DNA from: Lathyrus oleraceus
Lineage: Eukaryota > Streptophyta > Magnoliopsida > Fabales > Fabaceae
Length of the DNA: 64,000 nt
Assembly: GCF_024323335.1 (NCBI RefSeq)
Contig: NC_066581.1
Span: 301,011,536 to 301,075,535 of the forward strand
Reading direction: 5' to 3'
Positions within the stretch are counted from its first letter, which is position 1; each line of letters begins with the position of its first letter. Of the stretch, positions 36,110 through 46,991 are shown piece after piece. A model generated the notes under the pieces. It was given only the letters and a program-made list of their open reading frames with translations, did not search any database and was not told where the DNA came from. Position numbers and translations under genes: made by a program.

Positions 36110-37763
36110 TGTTGATTCCTTAGGATTGGCAGTAATTTTAGAAAACAAATAATGTAATCATCTCTGTTGTTTTAATATGTTGGGTTGAAGAAATTCAACA
36201 TCTGGACCAACATGTCATGTACGATGTCACGACATCAGGTCTGTGACATCGCACATGTGTAGGAAACTGAATTAATTAATTCAGTATATTTCAGGGGATC
36301 AGCAAGGATATCTGGTGAATATCCTAACTCCCTTGTGGAGGTCTTGAAGACTAAATCAGAATATATATAGGCTCTAAATATGGAGATATATATGGAGAGA
36401 GTTTAGGAACTTGAAGACCTTGTTTGTAGCAGAATTTTTCTGCTGAAGTTGCAACAGCAAAGAACAAGTCTGCTGCAATTTTCTGAAGGCCCAAATCCAG
36501 TTGGGTGATTAGGTTATAAATAGCTGATTGTAATCTAGTCTTCGTAAGCCTCTTAGAATGAATTTTTAGGGGTGTGTGTAAGGTAAACCTCCCAATCTGT
36601 GGGAAGGGTACCATGTGTTTCTCAGTGGTAAACCTGAGAGTGTTTGTTACTCAAAGCCTGTAGGCAAGAGTAATTATGTTCTTGAATGAAGCTGTGAAGC
36701 AAGTTCAAGGTGTTTGCACATTACATTGTATTTGTAGTGATAGGAATGGAAACTGGAGGTTTCTATCTAGGAGTTCCTAGGTATAGATTGCATTGGGTAG
36801 GGATTAAGTGATGAGTTGTAAACGGGGGAGTTTAACTCTGAATTGATACTACTAATAGTGGATCTTCTTCCTGGCTTGGTAGCCCCCAGATGTAGGTCAT
36901 GTTGGACTGAACTGGGTTAACAATTTCCTGTGTTTGTTTTCCTTCTGTATGATATAATCATGTATGCCAAACTGAGCATGTAATTCAGTCTGTTCAGCAA
37001 GATAATAGCAGACCTGATACATAGCCCTCTGTTGGAATGTCAAGCAGAATGTTTTGACATTCATCAACAAGAGCACATACTGTATAATAAGCTGATGATC
37101 TCAGTTCAGTATGTAGTGAAGTCTGGATATCAAAATCATCACAGACCTGGCCAAAAGATCATTGTGAACATGTCAAACTGGGTGTCTTGACAGTTCTTCC
37201 AGAAAGCTAATACTGATGTAGAGACTGGTTGGTCTTTTACAGTACAGCAAATTTAGCTCAGTCTGTTTTCAGGAACCAAACAGACTTAGCATATGGTTCT
37301 GGACTTGGATGTCAAACGGAATGTTGTGACATTCACTCCTCACTGCATATGCTAAATTGTTGGATGGTTAGTTTTCTGTTTCAGGATTTTTCTCAGGCTA
37401 TTCTTCAGGAATCCACCAGCTGATCTAAAATCTAGGAAACTAACAACTAAGCTACAATTAATGATCCTGGCAAATAATCTATTTGCTAGCTCCCTAATAA
37501 GTGAAGATTAGTTTAACTTGTTACAACCTTTAATTTAGGAAATACAAGTACATGACCAACAAACTGGAACAATGAAACAGATGATGTTCAAAACAGGATT
37601 GAGACATCGTGCTGATATCTGTGTAGGAAAACAACAGAAGTGAAGGTTATGGTGCACATAACTAAGGGTTCCTCCTTTCTAGGATGACATAGAAGGAGAG
37701 GTCGTGACACTGTGAAAAGGTGCACATTAGTACAGAGTGTAATAACTGTCTTGCTGCAATAGG
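36110..37763 (+). repeat. Copia-type LTR, plus-strand copy, 3' end truncated
   Basis: 1,654 bp of the 1,721-bp LTR. Starts TGTTGATTCC and stops 67 bp short of the normal TTTCA end, at the palindrome loop. Confidence 0.9.
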
Positions 37764-37772
37764 CAACATCAT

Positions 37773-39452
37773 GTCACGACATCTGATCTAACATTGTACC
37801 TATTGCAGCAAGACAGTTATTACACTCTGTACTAATGTGAACCTTTTCACAGTGTCACGACCTCTCCTTCTATGTCATCCTAGAAAGGAGGAACCCTTAG
37901 TTATGTGCACCATAACCTTCACTTCTGTTGTTTTCCTACACAGATATCAGCACGATGTCTGAATCCTGTTTTGAACATCATCTGTTTCATTGTTCCAGTT
38001 TGTTGGTCATGTACTTGTATTTCCTAAATTAAAGGTTGTAACAAGTTAAACTAATCTTCACTTATTAGGGAGCTAGCAAATAGATTATTTGCCAGGATCA
38101 TTAATTGTAGCTTAGTTGTTAGTTTCCTAGATTTTAGATCAGCTGGTGGATTCCTGAAGAATAGCCTGAGAAAAATCCTGAAACAGAAAACTAACCATCC
38201 AACAATTTAGCATATGCAGTGAGGAGTGAATGTCACAACATTCCGTTTGACATCCAAGTCCAGAACCATATGCTAAGTCTGTTTGGTTCCTGAAAACAGA
38301 CTGAGCTAAATTTGCTGTACTGTAAAAGACCAACCAGTCTCTACATCAGTATTAGCTTTCTGGAAGAACTGTCAAGACACCCAGTTTGACATGTTCACAA
38401 TGATCTTTTGGCCAGGTCTGTGATGATTTTGATATCCAGACTTCACTACATACTGAACTGAGATCATCAACTTATTATACAGTATGTGCTCTTGTTGATG
38501 AATGTCAAAACATTCTGCTTGACATTCCAACAGAGGGCTATGTATCAGGTCTGCTATTATCTTGCTGAACAGACTGAATTACATGCTCAGTTTGGCATAC
38601 ATGATTATATCATACAGAAGGAAAACAAACACAGGAAATTGTTAACCCAGTTCAGTCCAACATGACCTACATCTGGGGGCTACCAAGCCAGGAAGAAGAT
38701 CCACTATTAGTAGTATCAATTCAGAGTTAAACTCCCCCGTTTACAACTCATCACTTAATCCCTACCCAATGCAATCTATACCTAGGAACTCCTAGATAGA
38801 AACCTCCAGTTTCCATTCCTATCACTACAAATACAATGTAATGTGCAAACACCTTGAACTTGCTTCACAGCTTCATTCAAGAACATAATTACTCTTGCCT
38901 ACAGGCTTTGAGTAACAAACACTCTCAGGTTTACCACTGAGAAACACATGGTACCCTTCCCACAGATTGGGAGGTTTACCTTACACACACCCCTAAAAAT
39001 TCATTCTAAGAGGCTTACGAAGACTAGATTACAATCAGCTATTTATAACCTAATCACCCAACTGGATTTGGGCCTTCAGAAAATTGCAGCAGACTTGTTC
39101 TTTGCTGTTGCAACTTCAGCAGAAAAATTCTGCTACAAACAAGGTCTTCAAGTTCCTAAACTCTCTCCATATATATCTCCATATTTAGAGCCTATATATA
39201 TTCTGATTTAGTCTTCAAGACCTCCACAAGGGAGTTAGGATATTCACCAGATATCCTTGCTGATCCCCTGAAATATACTGAATTAATTAATTCAGTTTCC
39301 TACACATGTGCGATGTCACAGACCTGATGTCGTGACATCGTACATGACATGTTGGTCCAGATGTTGAATTTCTTCAACCCAACATATTAAAACAACAGAG
39401 ATGATTACATTATTTGTTTTCTAAAATTACTGCCAATCCTAAGGAATCAACA
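37773..39452 (-). repeat. 3' LTR of the copia-type element, 41 bp short
   Basis: 1,680 bp, identical in layout to 43604-45324 less the last 41 bp. Private bases near 37829, 37965 and 38469 distinguish it from the other two LTRs. Confidence 0.9.
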
Positions 39453-39464
39453 ATCTCCCCCTTT
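39453..39464 (-). promoter_or_regulatory. Polypurine tract, minus-strand copia element
   Basis: Minus strand AAAGGGGGAGAT directly preceding the 3' LTR. Confidence 0.85.
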
Positions 39465-42400
39465 GGCAAATTTTAGCTAAAACAAATAAACAATACACTG
39501 GACAAAACATCCCAATTTGGGAATGCTCTTCATCTCCGTCATTTGCTCCACCACCACAAACACCAAAGTTGGTGTACATGGGGAAGAAGAGGGACAATAC
39601 TCAGTTGTACCAGAACCCTTCCCCTCAATCGGAGAGCTTCCAGAAGAATATGTAATGCTGAGTACTTAGACAATGTAACTCAGATCACAAGGCACAATTG
39701 TCTTCTTAACTCAGATCACAAGACACAAGTGGAAACCCCAGTTGGTGGATTTTGTGCCTGATGCCAACTTCTGTTTGCTGCCACCTCCACAGTTGGCTTT
39801 CTTCTGGTACATTCTCAACCCCAGGACTATATTTCTCTCCCCCTTTTTAGCTAAACATTTGTAAAGGCACCCTTCACAAAACCAGATCCAGGCGCAGCTT
39901 GCCCAAACCTTATTATACCCCATGATTCTGAGAGTGGAGTGTTTTTCTTGTGAGAGGAAGAGGGCTATTGCATCCTTTAAATAGTCCTGCCCGTGCCTAG
40001 GAATTTCCGGTAGAAATAAATGCTTGGTCAAGATGCATTTATTTTTGCTGAGAAACAGTCAGAGAATTACCAACAAAATCTCAGACTATCTTTGAATACC
40101 TTTTATAGCTCTTGACTGTTTCTTTTCCAAAACAGCCGTTCCAGTGCATGGAGACCATTCCATATATGCAGTCAGACACGTTGCACGCGATGTCTAACAT
40201 TCCTGCATTCAGCCAGTATTCAACATTTCCCAAGACCTCTGTCATACCTCCAGTAGAGACTTGACACCTAGCACTGCTACAACCAACTTTTCACACTTCA
40301 GTTGATGGTTACTCCCCCTGTACCACACAGCTGTAGCCATCAGGCTTATTCTGGTTTATCAGACTTAGCCACATCACCCTTATAATTCCTACTGACTTTA
40401 AAATTCAGGAGGAATTAACAGCAATGTCCAGGGCAATGTCATGACATCCGGTCAGACATTCTTCTGTTCACTCAGCCTTGACATACATCACAGCATCCTG
40501 ATAACTACCTAGTCATCTGGGAGCACATAGACCACAAGCTTGGTGATTGCTTGCAGCACAAAGGCACAACTCCCCCTGTCATGGACAACCTACTCTCTTG
40601 GAGGTCACACATATCCAACATGGTTGGACCTTCACCTTCTTCCTGATTCAAAAAGAACTCAACCCACTTGATGAATGGAAAACATAAGACTCATCTTCAT
40701 GTCTTCAAGAGCGCACCCTCTGTTCAACCCTCTTGGTTGAACACATCCACACTCTGTGTCAATCTCTCTTCTAACCAGAACAGAAAGCCATTTCACAAAA
40801 TGTTCTAACATTCGTTAGGACATCCTTCACACATAACAGGGAACACCATCTGATAGTCTTCAAATATCACTGAGTCACCAGCTTGATCAAGAAGAACCCA
40901 GACATAAATTGGGACATATGCCTTTTCATCCCATTACATGAGATAATCTTCCATAGATGGCTCAGAACTCCTACCACAAGCTCCAAGGGATGAATAGAAG
41001 ACACCTCCTTTAGTCTTCAACTTGCTACTTTTCTGCTCAAAAGTAGTTAGTCTCAGAATTTCCTCAAGAATAACCAGCTGCCTTATGTTGATTATCTTGA
41101 TTCTTCGAACTCACTTCTGAGATAGACCAACTGCCACTGGTTGATTACCTCCTTCATGAATTCTCATATGAAAAGGTCAAATGCTGCTTTTTGACTTCCC
41201 CAAGTTTATCAGACTTCTTCCAAAGATATTCTGACCTTCCAAGTGAGACTTGAACTTCAAGCTACATGTTGAACAAAGCTTAGCTCTTCTAAGACATGCA
41301 CATGCACCATCCTTTCTATTCAGCAACTCCAAAGTACTGCTACGAGGACGACCCTTTTGAAGTATCCAATCTACAACCCTGTAGACCCTTCTATCTCAAG
41401 TTGATGTGCCACTTCACCAACTAAGAATCTGATGTTGAACCAAATGTCACAACATTGTGTTTTGACATCTAGCTGTTGAATTCAGCTCCTTCTTCTGCCA
41501 CTTGAAAGAACTTCCTCCCTTCACAGAACAAGAGTTCAATGTTCTCATAGACTTGATTATGGAACCAAGTTTGAATAAACAACCTCCATCCTGCAGGTTT
41601 GCAGTTAAGTCATCCAAGCTCACACCTTGATGAATCCCTGCTTCTTCTCCAAAGACATCAGACATTTTGATGTATGAGTCTTCAGAAGGAACAGTTAGAA
41701 ACTATCCCTTCAGCTATGCCAAGGATTCCTCTTCCTAAAGCAAGGCTGTTTCCATGATGTCAAGACTGCTGCCACTTGTTCTTGACTTCACAGTGTGCAT
41801 AAGCTAATGCACTTCCTTACCTAGATCAGAAATAAACTGATCCAAGTAACCACCATCAAGACTATGATGTCTTCTTCTTCTTGTACATACCAAGGCTGAA
41901 CATGTTTCTTGCCAGGAAACCTTTTCAGAGATCATATGCTTTTGCTGCCACCAAAGAGATAGATCATAAGCCAATGTACTATCCTTCCTATGATTCTGCA
42001 CAGGGTCTTGAAGAAGTGATGTTCCAACATCTTTAAGAACATCAGTTATCTTGAGCTCCAAGGATAATCAATTAAACACTTGTACTTGGCACAAGTAGAC
42101 ATTGATCTTAAATCCTTTCCCAATCATCCCTTCAGCTACTTCCACCATAAGAATACTTTGAAAATACTCTTCTTGTGTCAACATCTTCTGCTTGCAAGCA
42201 CCTAGACAATTTTGAAAGTCTTCCCAGATTAAGTTCACCCTTAGGAATGAGAGAGATGAATTCTTCCTTGCAAATGTGTCACACAACCACCAGAACCCAT
42301 GTGACACAGGTTAACAGCCAACCAGACCCTAGGCTGACCAGACTTGAGGAGGTTAACCAAAACTCCCCCTCAACTTAACAATCATGGATACTCCACACCA

Positions 42401-43586
42401 ATATCCATGCATTGTACACATATGTCTCAACATGACATACACTATCCCTACCAGTGGCAACTAACTCCTCCAATCAGACTCCAGCTGACCATAAGTACTA
42501 GTGAGACACACAATACCAGTCGATAGTAGTTATGCATTGCCAGGGCATACTACTTCAACCAACCTATGAATCTTCATATTCTTACTCCTTGACAGAACTG
42601 CCACTTCTGCACGTGGTGTTTGAATAACATGATTCATGGTTCCAATCCTCGTAGATGATACAGCACTCAGGTTACCCCATTATTGACTGCTAACATCCAG
42701 GGGACTTGTCTTCCAACACAGCATAGTACTTCAGGGAACACCTATCCAACCCTGCTCAATCTACAGGAATATGCCAAACAGCAGGAGATTGCACACTGCC
42801 ACATCTCAACCAGCTCAACTTTTAGAGATCAGACTTCTAAAGGTGACCTTCTTGAGCACACATACAGTTGACCCTTCCCTTGTCAACTTAGCACACACAG
42901 ATGTCTCCTCTTCCAGGTCAGGAGTAGGTTCCAAACAGAAGTATCCCTTTGTTTGATACCTAAAAACATCTGCTCTTCAACCAGTAGCTGCATACTTGTT
43001 GAACAACATGTTCTAACATCGCATAGAACATCAGTTCCACCTCCTTGGAACAAACCTTCCTTGAAGGTCTTCAAGGTCTTCATACACCCTACTCAAGTGA
43101 GTAAAAGAATCAGTGATTAAGTGATTCTTACCATCCTGAAGTGAGAACGTCATGATGAGTGGACTTGAGGGGACTCAAGTATCTTTGACATCTTCAGTAG
43201 ATTATGATGAGATCTTGAATACAGCAGCCTTACATCCACATGAGGGGAAACAACATCAGAGTTTGAGTTTTGCCAGGTATTATGCAGCGGAAATCATAAT
43301 ACAACTCAACCTATGAACACACACTTCACCAGATCAGCCTCCAAGACCATACCAAGTTTGAATGTGATTCAATACTGGCACAGCTGTCCCACACACAGGC
43401 CAATTGCCACCCTCCAGAGACAGGTACATACCATTCCTGTCATGAACAGTCCATCCACCTACTTCAAGCGACCATTCAGGGAAAGTACAGAACCTTTCAC
43501 AGGTTCCAACATTAGTACTACCATAACTCCTTGCAAGATACCAGAAAGTATCACCCATGGATCTCATCCAGAGACAGAACAGGATG
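39465..43586 (-). other. Internal region of the copia-type element, no recognised coding
   Basis: About 4.1 kb with only short open frames (60-106 codons), e.g. 41447-41665, 41804-42061 and 39711-40031 on the minus strand. None has a retroelement or host domain I recognise. The region has many short dyads of the type ATGTCNTGACAT/AATGTTGTGACATT. It may be a decayed gag or env-like region or sequence taken from elsewhere. Part 42457-43586 is absent from the plus-strand copy. Confidence 0.7.
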
Positions 43587-43601
43587 CCTGCTCTGATACC
43601 A
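43587..43601 (-). promoter_or_regulatory. Primer binding site for initiator tRNA-Met
   Basis: Minus strand TGGTATCAGAGCAGG, two bases after the 5' LTR end (43604). The first 12 bases match the complement of the plant initiator tRNA-Met 3' end, the commonest copia primer. Confidence 0.9.
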
Positions 43602-43603
43602 AT

Positions 43604-45324
43604 TGAAATTATGGCGTAGTCAGTATTCAGATGTTCTACTTCAAGTCACGACATCTGATCTAACATTGTACCTATTGCAGCAAGACAGTTATTACACTCT
43701 GTACTAATGTGCACCTTTTCACAGTGTCACGACCTCTCCTTCTATGTCATCCTAGAAAGGAGGAACCCTTAGTTATGTGCACCATAACCTTCACTTCTGT
43801 TGTTTTCCTACACAGATATCAGCACGATGTCTCAATCCTGTTTTGAACATCATCTGTTTCATTGTTCCAGTTTGTTGGTCATGTACTTGTATTTCCTAAA
43901 TTAAAGGTTGTAACAAGTTAAACTAATCTTCACTTATTAGGGAGCTAGCAAATAGATTATTTGCCAGGATCATTAATTGTAGCTTAGTTGTTAGTTTCCT
44001 AGATTTTAGATCAGCTGGTGGATTCCTGAAGAATAGCCTGAGAAAAATCCTGAAACAGAAAACTAACCATCCAACAATTTAGCATATGCAGTGAGGAGTG
44101 AATGTCACAACATTCCGTTTGACATCCAAGTCCAGAACCATATGCTAAGTCTGTTTGGTTCCTGAAAACAGACTGAGCTAAATTTGCTGTACTGTAAAAG
44201 ACCAACCAGTCTCTACATCAGTATTAGCTTTCTGGAAGAACTGTCAAGACACCCAGTTTGACATGTTCACAATGATCTTTTGGCCAGGTCTGTGATGATT
44301 TTGATATCCAGACTTCACTACATACTGAACTGAGATCATCAGCTTATTATACAGTATGTGCTCTTGTTGATGAATGTCAAAACATTCTGCTTGACATTCC
44401 AACAGAGGGCTATGTATCAGGTCTGCTATTATCTTGCTGAACAGACTGAATTACATGCTCAGTTTGGCATACATGATTATATCATACAGAAGGAAAACAA
44501 ACACAGGAAATTGTTAACCCAGTTCAGTCCAACATGACCTACATCTGGGGGCTACCAAGCCAGGAAGAAGATCCACTATTAGTAGTATCAATTCAGAGTT
44601 AAACTCCCCCGTTTACAACTCATCACTTAATCCCTACCCAATGCAATCTATACCTAGGAACTCCTAGATAGAAACCTCCAGTTTCCATTCCTATCACTAC
44701 AAATACAATGTAATGTGCAAACACCTTGAACTTGCTTCACAGCTTCATTCAAGAACATAATTACTCTTGCCTACAGGCTTTGAGTAACAAACACTCTCAG
44801 GTTTACCACTGAGAAACACATGGTACCCTTCCCACAGATTGGGAGGTTTACCTTACACACACCCCTAAAAATTCATTCTAAGAGGCTTACGAAGACTAGA
44901 TTACAATCAGCTATTTATAACCTAATCACCCAACTGGATTTGGGCCTTCAGAAAATTGCAGCAGACTTGTTCTTTGCTGTTGCAACTTCAGCAGAAAAAT
45001 TCTGCTACAAACAAGGTCTTCAAGTTCCTAAACTCTCTCCCTATATATCTCCATATTTAGAGCCTATATATATTCTGATTTAGTCTTCAAGACCTCCACA
45101 AGGGAGTTAGGATATTCACCAGATATCCTTGCTGATCCCCTGAAATATACTGAATTAATTAATTCAGTTTCCTACACATGTGCGATGTCACAGACCTAAT
45201 GTCGTGACATCGTACATGACATGTTGGTCCAGATGTTGAATTTCTTCAACCCAACATATTAAAACAACAGAGATGATTACATTATTTGTTTTCTAAAATT
45301 ACTGTCAATCCTAAGGAATCAACA
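43604..45324 (-). repeat. 5' LTR of the copia-type element, full length
   Basis: 1,721 bp with minus-strand ends TGTTGATTCC and TTTCA. It is the reference full copy. Private bases near 45031, 45197 and 45305. Confidence 0.9.
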
Positions 45325-46991
45325 AAGAAGCTATTTCACTTTTCTTCAAATTTTTCAGATCCAAAATTCAACTACATCTGGTTGAATCCTTGGATCTAAA
45401 GCTTTTAAACCTTCATCCTTCAGCTCATTGATCTTCTGTTTTGGCAAAGAAAGCAAGGAATCGAGCTCAAATCTCCAGAAGTTAAGTTTGTTCTTCAACT
45501 GGTATTTGCTTCGAATCTCTCATTTCTTTGATCTATTTGCCTGGCCAAAGTGTTTTCTGAAGTCCTCACTTGAGAGGCAAGCTAGTGGTAGCTTCAATTT
45601 TGTTTTTCTTTGATATGTATTTTTCATATCTGAATCTTCCACCTCAGATTTCTCAACCTATAGGAATCTTGAGTGTGATTCAAGGTTACAGGGGTGATGT
45701 ACATCACCCCAGCTTCATTTTGGTATAAGGACCGTGCAAAATGGTGAAGGTTTGAAAACCTGCAAATCTGGCCGGAATTTGGAAGCTCACCGGAGAAGAA
45801 GGTGGCTCTGGTGGCCGTCCATTGCCAGTTTGAATCTGGATCGTTGGATCTCATCTCCAGATTCAATCTCAGCCTTTGGATATTATGACTTTTTTTAATT
45901 CTTTGTGTGACGCGTTTGACCAAGGTTCACCATGAGCGCGCGCTTCAGGACCATCAGATTGTCCACATCAATTAATGAACGTGATCCAACGCTTCCTGAT
46001 TTTCCATATTTTTTAATTTCTGATTTTATTTTCTTTAATTCCTTTTTATTTCAAAAATTCATAACTCTCTCATTTTTAATCCAAAAATTATGGGACCAAT
46101 TGCATTCTTCTCCAAATAATTTCTAGTTTCTCATTCTGATTTTTTTCATTTGATATTTTTTGTGAATTTTCTCTTTTCTGGTTATTTTTAATTCATTTTA
46201 AATAGTTCTTGATATTCAAAAAATACAAAAATATTTTCCTAACCTATTTGAATGATGATGGATCTATGAAAAATATTCTCATCAATTGTTTAATTGATTT
46301 GAGTTTTATTTGAGATTTTAGTTCAATTAGGTTATTTTTATTCATTTTTAATTGATTAAAAATGGTTTCTGACTTTTAAAAATGCTGAAATTTTTTGTCA
46401 AACTTTGTTTGACCTTGTTGAACTTGGGATAAATTACTTGGACCTTTCAAGGTTGATTTGAAGTAATTTTGAAGTTTGACCTTTCTTTTATTTTTAATTC
46501 AAGTTTATTTTAATATTAAAAATGCCAAAAATATTATGCTTATGGTTTGATCTCCAATTTCCATCTCATTTCTGGTTTCTTATTGTTTGACTTTGACTTT
46601 TAATGTCATTTGGTCAATACATATGGATTGATATATCTTATTTCATCTCATGCATTTTGATCTTTCCATTTCCTTATCCATTCTTCATCTCCTTATTCCT
46701 TTTTCTTTCTTTTGATCAATGAGTTGAAGGTTGATAAGTTAACATTGATTAAGGATACTTAATCTTCCTTGATTCAAATCTAATTCATCTTGATCAATTG
46801 ATCAAGTGAATGGCTTTGCATTAAGGATAGGTTGTTTTCTAAATCATGCAAAAGGCTTAAACCAATACAAGATCAATTCTCTTTTCCTTTTTGGCATGGC
46901 AAGTTGTTGGAACTTGGTTCACTAATCAAGACTTCTAATTTGTGTTGTTACCTACATTATTATTGACCGGCCTCAGATAGTTGTGACTTCT
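45325..46991 (+). repeat. LTR of a Tat/Ogre-like element, right part
   Basis: Resumes after the copia insertion. It begins AAGAAGCTATTTC, compatible with the transcribed part of an LTR downstream of the TATA at 33007. It ends at the Ogre-1 LTR start. T-rich, no gene. The open frames at 45428-45613 and 45624-45923 have no support. Confidence 0.55.

Larger units (their letters stand above)
33106..37763 (+). mobile_element. Inverted partial copy of the copia-type non-autonomous element
   Basis: Plus-strand copy of 42456-37799, 4,658 bp, with the same length and about a dozen substitutions seen by eye. It holds the 3' part of the internal region, the polypurine tract (36098-36109) and a 3' LTR lacking its last 67 bp (36110-37763). 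It lacks the 5' LTR and primer site. The open frames inside (e.g. 33897-34115, 35531-35851) recur in the other copy but match no protein I know. Confidence 0.9.
33106..42456. repeat. Near-perfect 9.35-kb palindrome of copia-type sequence
   Basis: Arms 33106-37763 and 37799-42456, each 4,658 bp, around a 35-bp loop (37764-37798). No net indels; about 13 substitutions noted, so roughly 0.3% divergence. Substitutions private to each copy of the LTR show that the arms are separate sequences. Confidence 0.92.
37773..45324 (-). mobile_element. Non-autonomous copia-type LTR retrotransposon, nearly complete
   Basis: Minus-strand order: 5' LTR (45324-43604), primer site matching initiator tRNA-Met (43601-43587), a 4.1-kb internal region, polypurine tract (39464-39453) and 3' LTR (39452-37773, lacking 41 bp at its end). 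LTR ends and primer site are copia-type, and the LTR length and PPT suggest the Maximus/SIRE group. No gag, protease, RT or integrase motif is seen in the internal region on either strand, so it would rely on enzymes from another element (LARD-like). LTRs differ at about ten positions only, so insertion is recent. Confidence 0.85.

Noticed and set aside
33106..37763. Small open frames repeated in mirror positions in the copia palindrome
   Set aside because: Conserved only because the DNA is a recent inverted copy; no domain, short, and no sign of codon-level selection.
37764..37798. Palindrome centre as a pure assembly artefact
   Set aside because: Each of the three LTR copies has its own substitutions and the unmatched loop is 35 bp; an artefact would give identical arms. 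It is still worth confirming with long reads.
43587..43601. Sequence like the tRNA-Met 3' end as a tRNA gene
   Set aside because: Only 12-15 bases match and they lie directly at an LTR end, so it is a primer binding site.
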